From Vulcanimicrobiota bacterium (lineage in GTDB: Bacteria > Vulcanimicrobiota > Vulcanimicrobiia > Vulcanimicrobiales > Vulcanimicrobiaceae): a stretch of DNA of 8,784 nucleotides. Under the pieces are notes generated by a model that had not been told where the DNA came from, ran no database searches, and saw only the letters and a list, made by a program, of their open reading frames with translations. Below, one piece after another: positions 1 through 6,407 of the stretch. Made by a program: the position numbers and the translations under genes. Location of the stretch: positions 1-8,784 of the forward strand of contig JAFAHB010000028.1 of NCBI GenBank assembly GCA_019237435.1, read 5' to 3'. How positions within the stretch are numbered: the stretch's first letter is position 1; the number at the start of each line of letters is the position of its first letter.

Positions 1-1177
1 CGGCGCCGGCGTAGCCGATCGTGCATGCGGCCGAAGCACCGAGTGAGTCGTTCGTCTTGACGACCGCCGATAAGCCGTCGGCGCAGTCGCGGCTGCCGCT
101 TTTCACCGCGACGAGGCAAACCATCAAATCCGCACCGCGGTTGTAGCTGACCTTCAGAATCACTTTGACGAACTGCGAGAACCGCGGCGAAACGTGCTGC
201 GCCACCATCATCGCGGGTGTATAACTGCTCGGATTCGGCAGCAAGCGTACGGGATTCGGGCCTGAATCGCTTGCGCTCACGGTCACCCCTGCGCGGCGCA
301 GCGCTTCGATGAACGCGACGCGCGCGAAGTCGGCGGGATCCGCGATCTGCGAAATCACGAGCAACGGCTTCGCATCCGCGGCGATCTCGCCGCTCAGCGC
401 GATCTTGCCGTTTCCGATCGACTTCACCGCGACCGGGGGCGTTTTGGTACCTGCGGCAACGGTCTTCACCGTCGAAACGACCGACAGCATCGCGGTCTTC
501 GGGCGCCACGTAACCGTTGCGGGTGATCCGACGCTCGCCGGCGTCGCGATGATGTCGATGACGTTCTCGTTCACCCAGATCGGCGCGACGAGCCCGTCGG
601 GCCAACCTTTGTACGTTGCGAAGAGCCGCTCGTCGATGGCGACGTCGCCGCGAACGCGCTGGATTCCGGCCGTGCGAATCGTGCGGGCGAGCGCGTCGAG
701 CGCCGCGAGCGGATGGCTATTGGGCGGGAGTGCGGCGCCGGGAAATCCCGTATCGGCATAGTTGTGGTCGAGCTCCGGGAAACTGTTGAAAGTGAGCGTA
801 CCGTCGGGCTGATCGCGCAAGCCGAAGCTGAAATCGCCCGACGCAACCAGTACGAGATTGCCGTCGAGCACGCCACCGCTCATGCTTCCGGTGCGATAGA
901 CCGGCGTGCGGAAGCGATAATCGGGACCATACACTTTCAGCGCAGCCGCCGTTGAGTAGACTTTCATGATCGAGCCGGTGTCGAACATCGCCGCTGCGCT
1001 GCGGTCGATGAGCGTTTCTCCGGTCTTCTCGTCGGCGACGTAGAGGCCGAAGAAACTGTGCGCGTAAAGGGGTTTTGCCAAAACCTGCGCGATCGTCCGA
1101 TCGACCTCCGTGGGCACACCGCTCGACGTTGCAGCGAGGAGAAGCACGCTAAGAATAGCGATGAGCGCTCTTTTCAT
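1..1177 (-). CDS. dacB: D-Ala-D-Ala carboxypeptidase/endopeptidase, PBP4 (peptidase S13) family, C-terminus cut by window edge
   Basis: The minus frame from the ATG at 1177 stays open for 392 codons to the left edge. Residues 1 to about 20 form a signal peptide (MKR, then a hydrophobic run LIAILSVLLLAA), placing the protein outside the cytoplasmic membrane. The S13 active-site SxxK is SIMK at residues 69-72 (nucleophile Ser69, Lys72), and the second motif SxN is SYN at 344-346, in the expected context of a helix followed by GADLM. The 270-residue spacing between them fits PBP4, which carries an extra domain between these motifs, and not the shorter DacA type. The KTG/HTG motif should lie beyond base 1. 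Family role: trimming of peptidoglycan stem peptides and cross-links in the periplasm. No clear Shine-Dalgarno precedes the ATG. It lies 46 bp downstream of the toxin gene on the same strand, so read-through is possible. Family confident, exact specificity not. Confidence 0.9.
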   Translation of the reverse strand, partial: MKRALIAILSVLLLAATSSGVPTEVDRTIAQVLAKPLYAHSFFGLYVADEKTGETLIDRSAAAMFDTGSIMKVYSTAAALKVYGPDYRFRTPVYRTGSMSGGVLDGNLVLVASGDFSFGLRDQPDGTLTFNSFPELDHNYADTGFPGAALPPNSHPLAALDALARTIRTAGIQRVRGDVAIDERLFATYKGWPDGLVAPIWVNENVIDIIATPASVGSPATVTWRPKTAMLSVVSTVKTVAAGTKTPPVAVKSIGNGKIALSGEIAADAKPLLVISQIADPADFARVAFIEALRRAGVTVSASDSGPNPVRLLPNPSSYTPAMMVAQHVSPRFSQFVKVILKVSYNRGADLMVCLVAVKSGSRDCADGLSAVVKTNDSLGASAACTIGYAGA

Positions 1178-1223
1178 GAGGGCGAGTTACGAGCGAACCA
1201 GCCAACTCCCTGGCTGCGGCGGC

Positions 1224-1664
1224 TCACGCACGGCGGCCGCGCGATACGCGAGTGGAACGCGCGACGCTGAAAAGCCTCACGCCGGCTGAAGTCGCCGCGG
1301 CGCGCAGCTTATGGTCGCTCGTTGCCAACTTGCCGCCGATCGCTCTCGCGACAGCCAGATAGGCTGCATCATACGCCGTCACGCCGTGCTCCTGCGCGAT
1401 ACGCAGTTCCGTGCTAATTCCCTCAGACGCTTTGAGATCGGGAGCGAAGCTGCGTAAAGCTTCTAAGGCTTGCGCGAGGCTCTCAGCGTCGAGCCGTTTT
1501 CGACGCAATGCTATGAGCAAACCGTTTTGCACCTCGTACGCCCATAGCGCCGGTGCAACGATTCCTTCCTTTAGGCCGGTCGCGACCGCAGACTCGCAAA
1601 AAGCAGATTCCTCGTCCGGCAAGACCGCGGCCAATGCCGTTGACGCGTCGAGAACGATAGCCAT
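1224..1664 (-). CDS. vapC: PIN-domain ribonuclease toxin, VapC family
   Basis: This 146-residue protein has the PIN-domain acidic set in order: Asp6 in VLDAS at the first strand, Glu44 in WAYEV, Asp99 in YDAAYLAVA, and Asp117 in TSDHKL. These residues bind the Mg/Mn ions used to cut RNA in VapC toxins, typically tRNA or rRNA. All four are present, so the enzyme looks active. The ATG at 1664 is preceded by CGGAGA about 9 nt upstream on the minus strand, a good ribosome binding site, and lies 15 bp after the antitoxin stop. That is the usual antitoxin-then-toxin order with coupled translation. The last ten or so residues (STRVSRGRRA) are a basic tail beyond the usual domain end. Function as the toxin of a type II pair is inferred from family and pairing; the RNA target cannot be read from sequence. 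Confidence 0.9.
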   Translation of the reverse strand: MAIVLDASTALAAVLPDEESAFCESAVATGLKEGIVAPALWAYEVQNGLLIALRRKRLDAESLAQALEALRSFAPDLKASEGISTELRIAQEHGVTAYDAAYLAVARAIGGKLATSDHKLRAAATSAGVRLFSVARSTRVSRGRRA

Positions 1665-1679
1665 CGAACGTCTCCGAAC

Positions 1680-1943
1680 TTAGATTCGCCGACCCGCTTC
1701 AATAAAGTCGCGCCACGTTTCGCCTCGCCGGCGTACCGACTGCCCGCGGTTTCGCTCGCGGATCGTCTCCCTGACGGCGCGCAAGCGTGCTAGAACGTCT
1801 TCAGGAGAAGCTTTTGCCGGCGATACAATAGCGACCGGTCGATTGTTCCGCGCGATCGTTATGCGCTCGCCGTTTTCCACGCGCTCGATCAAGCGCGACA
1901 AATGCGCTTTCGCTTCGGCGATATTAAAGACTTGGTCCTTCAT
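1680..1943 (-). CDS. Phd/YefM-type antitoxin of the VapBC-like pair
   Basis: The protein is 87 residues from the ATG at 1943. The opening MKDQVFNIAEAKAHLSRLIE is typical of Phd/YefM antitoxins, followed by VENGERITIARNNRPVAIV, the beta region that builds the DNA-binding dimer. The C-terminal half (RLRAVRETIRERNRG, then WRDFIEAGRRI) is charged and likely wraps the toxin. An upstream in-frame ATG at 1979 would add 12 residues (MLGVGHCGRLGH) that do not resemble the family, so I prefer 1943. Known role of the family: neutralise the cognate toxin and repress the shared promoter. It sits 5' of vapC on the same strand and is divergent from the glycosidase gene, with 77 bp between the two starts, so its operator could also affect that gene. 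VapC toxins paired with Phd-like antitoxins are common, so I leave the symbol blank. Confidence 0.88.
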   Translation of the reverse strand: MKDQVFNIAEAKAHLSRLIERVENGERITIARNNRPVAIVSPAKASPEDVLARLRAVRETIRERNRGQSVRRRGETWRDFIEAGRRI

Positions 1944-1950
1944 ATGACCT

Positions 1951-1979
1951 AGTCTACCACAATGACCAACTCCCAGCAA
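1951..1979 (-). promoter_or_regulatory. Candidate promoter of the toxin-antitoxin pair
   Basis: Read on the minus strand, TTGCTG (1974-1979) is followed after exactly 17 bp by TAGACT (1951-1956), a plausible sigma-70-type -35/-10 pair, with 3 of 6 and 4 of 6 consensus matches. The -10 ends only 7 nt before the antitoxin ATG at 1943, so the transcript would start at or very near the start codon, that is, leaderless or nearly so. The TAG-N-CTA at the -10 is a small palindrome that could be part of an operator. The matches are weak and no experimental support is available. Confidence 0.3.
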
Positions 1980-2020
1980 GCGAAGAGGGATGCTTTGCCG
2001 CCAACGCGCATCTCGCGCAG

Positions 2021-4378
2021 GTGGCGCGCACTCTTCGCTTCGGCGTCGCGACGGCGGACCATCAATGCGAGGCCTACGAAGGCCACGACGATATTCGCGA
2101 CGTTTGGGAACGCATACGCGGGATCGTCGCGCGGGGCAGTGCCACGGATTTTTGGAATCGCTATCGCGAAGATTTCGAGCTTGCGCGTGGCCTAGGCTGC
2201 ACGGTCTTTCGGCTTTCGCTATCGTGGGCGCGGCTCGAGCCCGAACCCGGCGCGTGGAGCGACGAGGCGTTCGCGCACTATCGCGACGTTTTGCAAGCGA
2301 TGCGCGACGCCGGGATGTCGACAGTGGTTACGCTCGTGCACAACACTTGGCCGCTCCACGTGCAGGCCGCCGGGGGCGGCGCGGGGCCGCTCGATGCGGG
2401 TTTTCCGGATCGCGTCGTGCGATTTGCAACGGAAATTGCGCAGCGGCTCGGCGATTTGATCGACGATTACGTTACGCTCAACGAGCCCGATCAACTCGTC
2501 TACGGCTGGATCAAGGGCTTTTGGATGCGCACCTACGCGATGCCGCCGGGGCAGCCGCCGTACGCAACGGGCGACGAGCAGATGGACGACGTGCTGACAC
2601 TGATTCCGAATCTCTTCCGCGCGCACTCGAGGGCGCGGGCGGCGATTCGAGCCATTCGGCCGAATGCGCGCGTCGGCACGAATCCGCTCGTGTTGGGTTT
2701 GCCGCGCTGGTTGCAACGCATCATCGACCGCAACGCGACGCATTTGAAATCGCCGGAGGATGCGAAGCGGCAGGCGACGCGCATCGCGCAGTCCTGGATC
2801 AACGAAGGCGGCCGCGTTGATTTTACCATCGCGCAGCTCACGATGACCATGGAACGCCAAGAGCACGCGTTTTTCTCCGAGCCCTATTATTGCGCGCATC
2901 TTTCGGCGCTGCACGCGAGCTCGTTTACGCTGCCGTCGAGCGTCGAGGATTGGCGCGGGCGCGTGGCGGTCGTTGCGGATACGTTGCCGGCCAGCATCGT
3001 GGGCGGCTGGTTTCCGGCTGCGACAATCGTTAACCGCAAGTCGATGCAGGATGCGGTGGAGGCGTTGCATCGCGGCGAAGTGGATGCGGTTTTTGACAAC
3101 GACGTTATGCTCCGGCAGTATGCGAGCGCCGCGATTGCGTTGACGCAGCTGCCGGGGCGCGAGCAATATTTTGCCGTTGCGATGGCATTGGGCAGCCGCA
3201 CGCTGCTCAATATCGTCGACCGCGCAATTCGGCAGCTTCGCAGCGAACATCCCGAGATTCCCAACGCCGACAATCGCAAGACGATCGCGCACATCGGGCG
3301 CGAGGATGAGGCTCGGGCCGACGATGCGCGCGACGTGCCGGACTTGGATCGCTCGGTGGCACGCATCCGCAAGCGCGGGAAGTTGGTCGTCGGGATTCAT
3401 CCGGGCGTGCAGGGGCTCTGTGTTGACGTGCGTGCAGGTCCTTCGACTGCGGCTCCCTCGACTCGCTACGCTCGCTCAGGAGCCTTCGCTCAGGATGACA
3501 CATTGGATGGCACGCAAACAGCGGCAGTGCTCGCGACGATGCGTGCGACGCGGCGGATTGGTCGCGCGGGGTTGGTAATGACGACGGCGCCCCTCGCCCT
3601 TCGACAAGCTCAGGATGACACGGAGCGTCGGGGTGACACCGTTAGATACGAAGGGCTGGAGCCCGAGATTGCGCGGCGTGTTGCGCAGCTGATATTCGGC
3701 GATCCGGAGCGCGTCGAGTTCGTTCCGGTCGAAGGCGAACAGCGGCTGGGCGCAACGCGCTCCTCATTTCTGCACGGACTTTTTACGCTGCGCAAAGGCC
3801 TCGCGATCTTTACGACGCTGCTCGGCACGAATTGGTGGAATCTCGGGCTGGCGGGAAAGCTGCCGGAGTTTTTGTGTCCGCGCGAATGCGTCGGCGCACT
3901 CGATTATGTCGGGCTCGATTACTACTGGGGCGTGCCTTCGTTCTGGCCGCGGGATCTTCATCGCTTAAGCGCGGCGTCGGACTTTCATTACTCCAACGCG
4001 CCGGTTTGGCCGGACGCGCTGCGCATGATTCTGCTCGAAGCCGCGCAAGAGTTTCCCGGCAAGTCGATCGTCGTCGTCGAGAATGGTTGTGTCGTCAAAG
4101 CTGCGAACGTTGGGCGCCCGGATTACTTGACGGAGCACGTCAATCAAGTGCGTATGGCAATCGAGCAAGGCGCCCCGGTCGAAACCTACATTTGCTGGAG
4201 TATCACCTCGAATCGCGAGTGGGGATTGCCGTTCGATGACGGCAGCGACTTCGGGCTCTATCACATCGATCTCGACACCGATCCCGAGCTCAAGCGCCAA
4301 CCCACGGACTCCAGCCGCAGGTATGCGGCGCTGATTGCGTCCTTCGACTCCGGCGCTTCGCGCCTCCGCTCAGGATGA
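2021..4378 (+). CDS. GH1-family glycosidase interrupted by a circularly permuted substrate-binding (SBP_bac_3-like) domain
   Basis: This is a 785-residue ORF starting at GTG 2021; no ATG, GTG or TTG lies further upstream in frame, and the GH1 opening (LRFGVATADHQCEAY) follows at once. GH1 part one is residues 1-257, with acid/base Glu155 in TLNEP. GH1 part two is about 582-785, with LDYVGLDYY (624-635 region), nucleophile Glu687 in VVVENG, and the W-S-I...REWG / FGLYHIDLD end typical of the family. Together they make about 461 residues, a normal GH1 length, so both catalytic residues survive and a beta-glycosidase reaction is plausible. Residues 258-581 are foreign: a substrate-binding domain with its second half first (see the separate entry). 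No signal peptide is seen, so the product is probably cytoplasmic, odd for a binding-protein domain. The last dozen residues (SFDSGASRLRSG) and the stop are encoded by a palindromic repeat. The natural substrate is unknown. A misassembly is possible, but both junctions are in frame. Confidence 0.85.
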   Translation: MARTLRFGVATADHQCEAYEGHDDIRDVWERIRGIVARGSATDFWNRYREDFELARGLGCTVFRLSLSWARLEPEPGAWSDEAFAHYRDVLQAMRDAGMSTVVTLVHNTWPLHVQAAGGGAGPLDAGFPDRVVRFATEIAQRLGDLIDDYVTLNEPDQLVYGWIKGFWMRTYAMPPGQPPYATGDEQMDDVLTLIPNLFRAHSRARAAIRAIRPNARVGTNPLVLGLPRWLQRIIDRNATHLKSPEDAKRQATRIAQSWINEGGRVDFTIAQLTMTMERQEHAFFSEPYYCAHLSALHASSFTLPSSVEDWRGRVAVVADTLPASIVGGWFPAATIVNRKSMQDAVEALHRGEVDAVFDNDVMLRQYASAAIALTQLPGREQYFAVAMALGSRTLLNIVDRAIRQLRSEHPEIPNADNRKTIAHIGREDEARADDARDVPDLDRSVARIRKRGKLVVGIHPGVQGLCVDVRAGPSTAAPSTRYARSGAFAQDDTLDGTQTAAVLATMRATRRIGRAGLVMTTAPLALRQAQDDTERRGDTVRYEGLEPEIARRVAQLIFGDPERVEFVPVEGEQRLGATRSSFLHGLFTLRKGLAIFTTLLGTNWWNLGLAGKLPEFLCPRECVGALDYVGLDYYWGVPSFWPRDLHRLSAASDFHYSNAPVWPDALRMILLEAAQEFPGKSIVVVENGCVVKAANVGRPDYLTEHVNQVRMAIEQGAPVETYICWSITSNREWGLPFDDGSDFGLYHIDLDTDPELKRQPTDSSRRYAALIASFDSGASRLRSG
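3439..3500 (+). repeat. Palindromic repeat inside the glycosidase ORF (nested copy)
   Basis: The outer arms are TCCT (3439-3442) and AGGA (3492-3495), followed by the family tag TGACA. Between them lies a second imperfect hairpin, arms CTCC (3453-3456) and GGAG (3479-3482), with the same TCGACTCGC / CGCTCA interior, as if one copy had entered another. It is translated in frame as about residues 473-494 of the permuted domain, at a loop where normal binding proteins have no such segment. The same sequence type occurs between genes at 4339, 7808, 8175 and 8647, all in this orientation. Confidence 0.8.
3589..3638 (+). repeat. Second palindromic repeat inside the glycosidase ORF (AGGA type nested in GGGG type)
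   Basis: An inner unit, arm CCCT (3597-3600), core TCGACAAGCTC, arm AGGA (3612-3615), tag TGACA, is enclosed by outer arms CCCC (3590-3593) and GGGG (3630-3633), again followed by TGACA. It is read in frame as roughly residues 524-539 (PLALRQAQDDTERRGDT). The 88 bp between this and the preceding repeat (3501-3588) are also in frame, look unlike the domain family, and were not seen elsewhere in the window. Confidence 0.8.
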
Positions 4379-4380
4379 CA
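4339..4380 (+). repeat. Palindromic repeat forming the 3' end of the glycosidase gene
   Basis: This is an AGGA-type copy starting TCCTTCGACTC, with a perfect central hairpin GGCGC-TTC-GCGCC (4352-4364), then CGCTC-AGGA-TGACA. The stop codon of the glycosidase is the TGA within this tag (4376-4378), so the repeat encodes the protein's last residues. A degenerate fragment (GGCCCAAGATGACAC) follows at 4387-4401, before the next gene. The central hairpin could also act on the transcript, but no U-tract follows, so I do not call it a terminator. Confidence 0.8.
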
Positions 4381-4420
4381 CGGACAGGCCCAAGATGACA
4401 CCGCAGCGAAAAATCTCGGC

Positions 4421-4957
4421 ATGCGGATACGTCATGCGTTTGTTGGCGTTGTCCTCGCGTTCGCGGCGCTGTTCACGCTATCGGCGAGTGCGGCTTGGGC
4501 CGACACGGGTGGCTTGAGCTCGCAGCAGATCGCTGAGCTGCGCTCACAGCCGTTGCCGATCGTCGTGCCCTCATACGTTCCGCCCGGTTTTCAGCTAGTG
4601 CATATCGAGGCTTCAAAAGGCAATAAGCGTCTAAACTCGGCGAACACCTATACGTTGAAATACAAGTCCGGCGACGGCCGTTACTTTACGATTAACGTCG
4701 CGGACGGGGAATTCGGCGACGCGGACCCAGACTATTCGTCGTATCGCCGGCCCTTCACCGCCGACTCGCACTGGATCGGGTCGACGAAAATGAGCCCGTA
4801 TAACTTCAGCAACGGCGCCCAACAGTGGTTCTACGCGTCGGACTACGTGTCGCTGCAGCGATTGGGCAACTCCCGCGCGATATTGATCTTCAGCGGCAGC
4901 TTGTCGCCGGACGAGTTGCGTCACATCTATTCGTCCCTTACGCAAATTTCTCGGTAG
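4421..4957 (+). CDS. Small exported protein of unknown function (possibly DUF4367-like)
   Basis: This 178-residue protein has a clear signal peptide: MRIRHAFVGVVLAFAALFTL, then SASAAWA before Asp28, a classic A-x-A site, so it is secreted or periplasmic with a mature part of about 151 residues. The mature region starts with an LSSQQIAELRSQ helix, then LPIVVPSYVPPGFQL, reminiscent of the P-x-Y-x-P-x-G-F opening of DUF4367-type domains. Alternating beta segments follow (YTLKYKSGDG, YFTINVADG, AILIFSG), and the end LSPDELRHIYSSL is again typical of that group. There are no cysteines in the mature part, no lipobox and no obvious catalytic motif. The ATG at 4421 begins the signal peptide directly; no good Shine-Dalgarno is seen. 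It lies 31 bp before the membrane protein on the same strand, so the two may be co-transcribed. Assignment to DUF4367 is tentative; function unknown. Confidence 0.8.
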   Translation: MRIRHAFVGVVLAFAALFTLSASAAWADTGGLSSQQIAELRSQPLPIVVPSYVPPGFQLVHIEASKGNKRLNSANTYTLKYKSGDGRYFTINVADGEFGDADPDYSSYRRPFTADSHWIGSTKMSPYNFSNGAQQWFYASDYVSLQRLGNSRAILIFSGSLSPDELRHIYSSLTQISR

Positions 4958-4988
4958 CACCGCAGGCGCGCGTATCCATCGCGTTGCG

Positions 4989-6407
4989 ATGGCTGCCGCG
5001 TTGCTCGTTGCGGCGGTCTATGCCGTTAAAGACTCCATCGGCGGCACGCCATACCAGGCCGGCCAACCTTACGATATCTACTTCCGCGTCCTTGCGCTGA
5101 GCCGCGCCGTCTTAGTATGCATTGCATTTCTCATCGCGCGAAAGCCGGCGCTCAGCAAGTCGGACGCGTTGCTCTTTTGGGGTCTGTGCGGGCTCGCGCT
5201 CGACGTCTTCTGGCAGTACACGCCGCCCGGCCCGCTGTTCTGGTTTTCGGCGGCGCTCGCTCACGCCGCGATCGGGTTCGGCATGGCGCAGCTAGTTCGG
5301 TACGCGGCTGCAGCGCATCCGAGTCCACGCTTTAAAAGAACCGCGACGTATTTCGCCGTAGCGATCGGCGCGACGATCGCGGCCGGTTTCGCCAACGTCG
5401 CGCTGGGTTTCGGCAGCATCGGCGGACACATGCTCGACGAACCGGCGTTTCTGGCGATCGCGCCGTGGCTCGAGCGCTTGCGATGGCTTGGGATGCTCGC
5501 CGCGTGCGTCGCCATCGAAGCCTGTGCGATCGCCGTGCTGCGACGGGCGACCGAATCCACGCGCGCACGCGCGCTGCTCGTCGTCGCGAGCTTCGCGCCG
5601 CTCGCGCTTACAACGTCGGCACATGCGTTAACGATCATTTTTGGTGGGCACGACGTCGCCGCAGCGCGGGATATTGACGCGCTCGGAAACGTGCTCACCG
5701 CAGCGGGGCTCGCCTACGGAGCGCTGACGCGGCGATTGGTCGACGTCGAATTTTACGTCAGCGCGGCGGTTGCGGCGGCGGCCGCGGGCGCGGCGCTCAC
5801 GATTCTCGCGTTTCTTGGGGAGCATTTTTTCGTGCCGTGGGTGGGCGAATCGGTCGAACGGCTGCCCGTGCTCGCGCAGCACGGTCCCGCCGTACGCATC
5901 GGCGCGCATCTGGTAACGGCGTTCGTTGCCTTCCTCACGCTGACGAAGGTCTACGATGAAGCGGGCCCGCGCGTGCGCAATGCGATCTTTCACCATCGTG
6001 AACAGCACGTGCAAGCCCTTCGCGCGTTCGGCGAAAATGCGGCAACGCTGGACGCAGCCCACGTTGCCCCTGCGCTCGTCGACGTCGTGATGCAGAACGT
6101 GGCGCCGTTCTTCGCCGCGCTCTACCGGCGCGACGCAAATCGGTATCGTCTGGCGTATGCACGCGGCGATCCGCCAACCACGCAGCGCATCGCGCTTGGT
6201 GACGAACGCATTCCGACCTCGCTGGCGCCGCACGCCGTGAGCGACGGCAGCGTTGCGTTCGCAATGGCGGCCGCGACCGGCATCGCGGGTTTTCTTATCG
6301 CCGGTCCAAAGCGCGACGGCACGGCGTACGCGCCCGACGAGTTGCGTGCGCTCGGCCTTGCGACGCGCGAAGCCGGATTCGCGTTGGGGTCAGTCTCCCG
6401 GCTCTAG
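4989..6407 (+). CDS. Polytopic membrane protein with a C-terminal degenerate GAF-like domain, no kinase domain
   Basis: This 472-residue protein has about nine or ten hydrophobic segments, roughly 1-13, 31-50, 59-77, 83-104, 118-141, 164-184, 194-218, 229-246, 255-277 and 304-320. The segment RRLVDVEFYVSAA (248-260), a last helix pair and then VRNAIFHHREQHVQALRAFGE (329-349) resemble the membrane part and linker of GAF-containing sensor histidine kinases, where a conserved V-D-V-x-F enters the last helices and an R-x-x-F-x-x-R stretch leaves the membrane. Residues about 355-466 look like a shrunken GAF domain (PFFAALYRRDANRYRLAYA, later GIAGFLIAGPKRDGTAYAP, then ELRALGLATREAG). The protein ends there: no HisKA or HATPase motif follows. 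It may be a sensor that signals through a partner, or a decayed kinase. The start at 4989 lacks a good ribosome site, and no alternative start is found upstream in frame. Its last 18 bp overlap the end of the SH3-like ORF on the other strand. Confidence 0.8.
   Translation: MAAALLVAAVYAVKDSIGGTPYQAGQPYDIYFRVLALSRAVLVCIAFLIARKPALSKSDALLFWGLCGLALDVFWQYTPPGPLFWFSAALAHAAIGFGMAQLVRYAAAAHPSPRFKRTATYFAVAIGATIAAGFANVALGFGSIGGHMLDEPAFLAIAPWLERLRWLGMLAACVAIEACAIAVLRRATESTRARALLVVASFAPLALTTSAHALTIIFGGHDVAAARDIDALGNVLTAAGLAYGALTRRLVDVEFYVSAAVAAAAAGAALTILAFLGEHFFVPWVGESVERLPVLAQHGPAVRIGAHLVTAFVAFLTLTKVYDEAGPRVRNAIFHHREQHVQALRAFGENAATLDAAHVAPALVDVVMQNVAPFFAALYRRDANRYRLAYARGDPPTTQRIALGDERIPTSLAPHAVSDGSVAFAMAAATGIAGFLIAGPKRDGTAYAPDELRALGLATREAGFALGSVSRL

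Larger units (their letters stand above)
2792..3760 (+). other. Permuted SBP_bac_3-like domain inserted in the GH1 barrel (969 bp, 323 codons)
   Basis: In normal SBP_bac_3 proteins the order is lobe-1 start, lobe-2, lobe-1 end. Here residues 258-405 carry the second half: GRVDFTIAQLTMTMERQE followed by FFSEPYY (the vDxi...T.ER...FS.PY signature), then VEDWRGRVAVV, then SMQDAVEALHRGEVDAVFDN, and the final helix LLNIVDRAIRQL. A linker (406-444) follows. Residues 445-581 then hold the normal first half: RIRKRGKLVVGIHPG, and YEGLEPEIARRVAQLIFGDP followed by RVEFVPV. Joining residue 580 to 258 would give GATR-SWINEGGRVDF, a seamless family sequence. Joining 257 to 581 would likewise repair the GH1. 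About 70 residues (471-541) between GLCVDVRAG and YEGLEP come from palindromic repeats and the DNA between them. Ligand identity cannot be told; the family mostly binds amino acids or other small polar solutes. The host site lies between the fifth and sixth barrel strands. Confidence 0.75.

Noticed and set aside
280..300. Possible inverted copy of the repeat tag (GTCACCCC)
   Set aside because: It lacks the arms and core of the family and encodes VTVSAS in the PBP4-type gene; chance match.
309..761. Plus-strand ORF of 150 codons
   Set aside because: It lies opposite the PBP4-type gene, whose minus frame is open for 392 codons with SIMK and SYN motifs.
1990..2820. Plus-strand ORF of 276 codons overlapping the glycosidase
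   Set aside because: It is Arg/Ala-rich low-complexity translation in a different frame from the motif-bearing GH1 frame.
2219..3400. Long minus-strand ORF of 393 codons
   Set aside because: It is antisense to the glycosidase, has no recognisable domain and is rich in Arg/His/Ala as expected of a shadow frame in GC-rich DNA; the plus frame has clear GH1 and binding-protein motifs.
4352..4364. Intrinsic terminator after the glycosidase
   Set aside because: The GGCGC-TTC-GCGCC stem is perfect but lies inside the coding sequence and has no T-run after it; it is part of the repeat.
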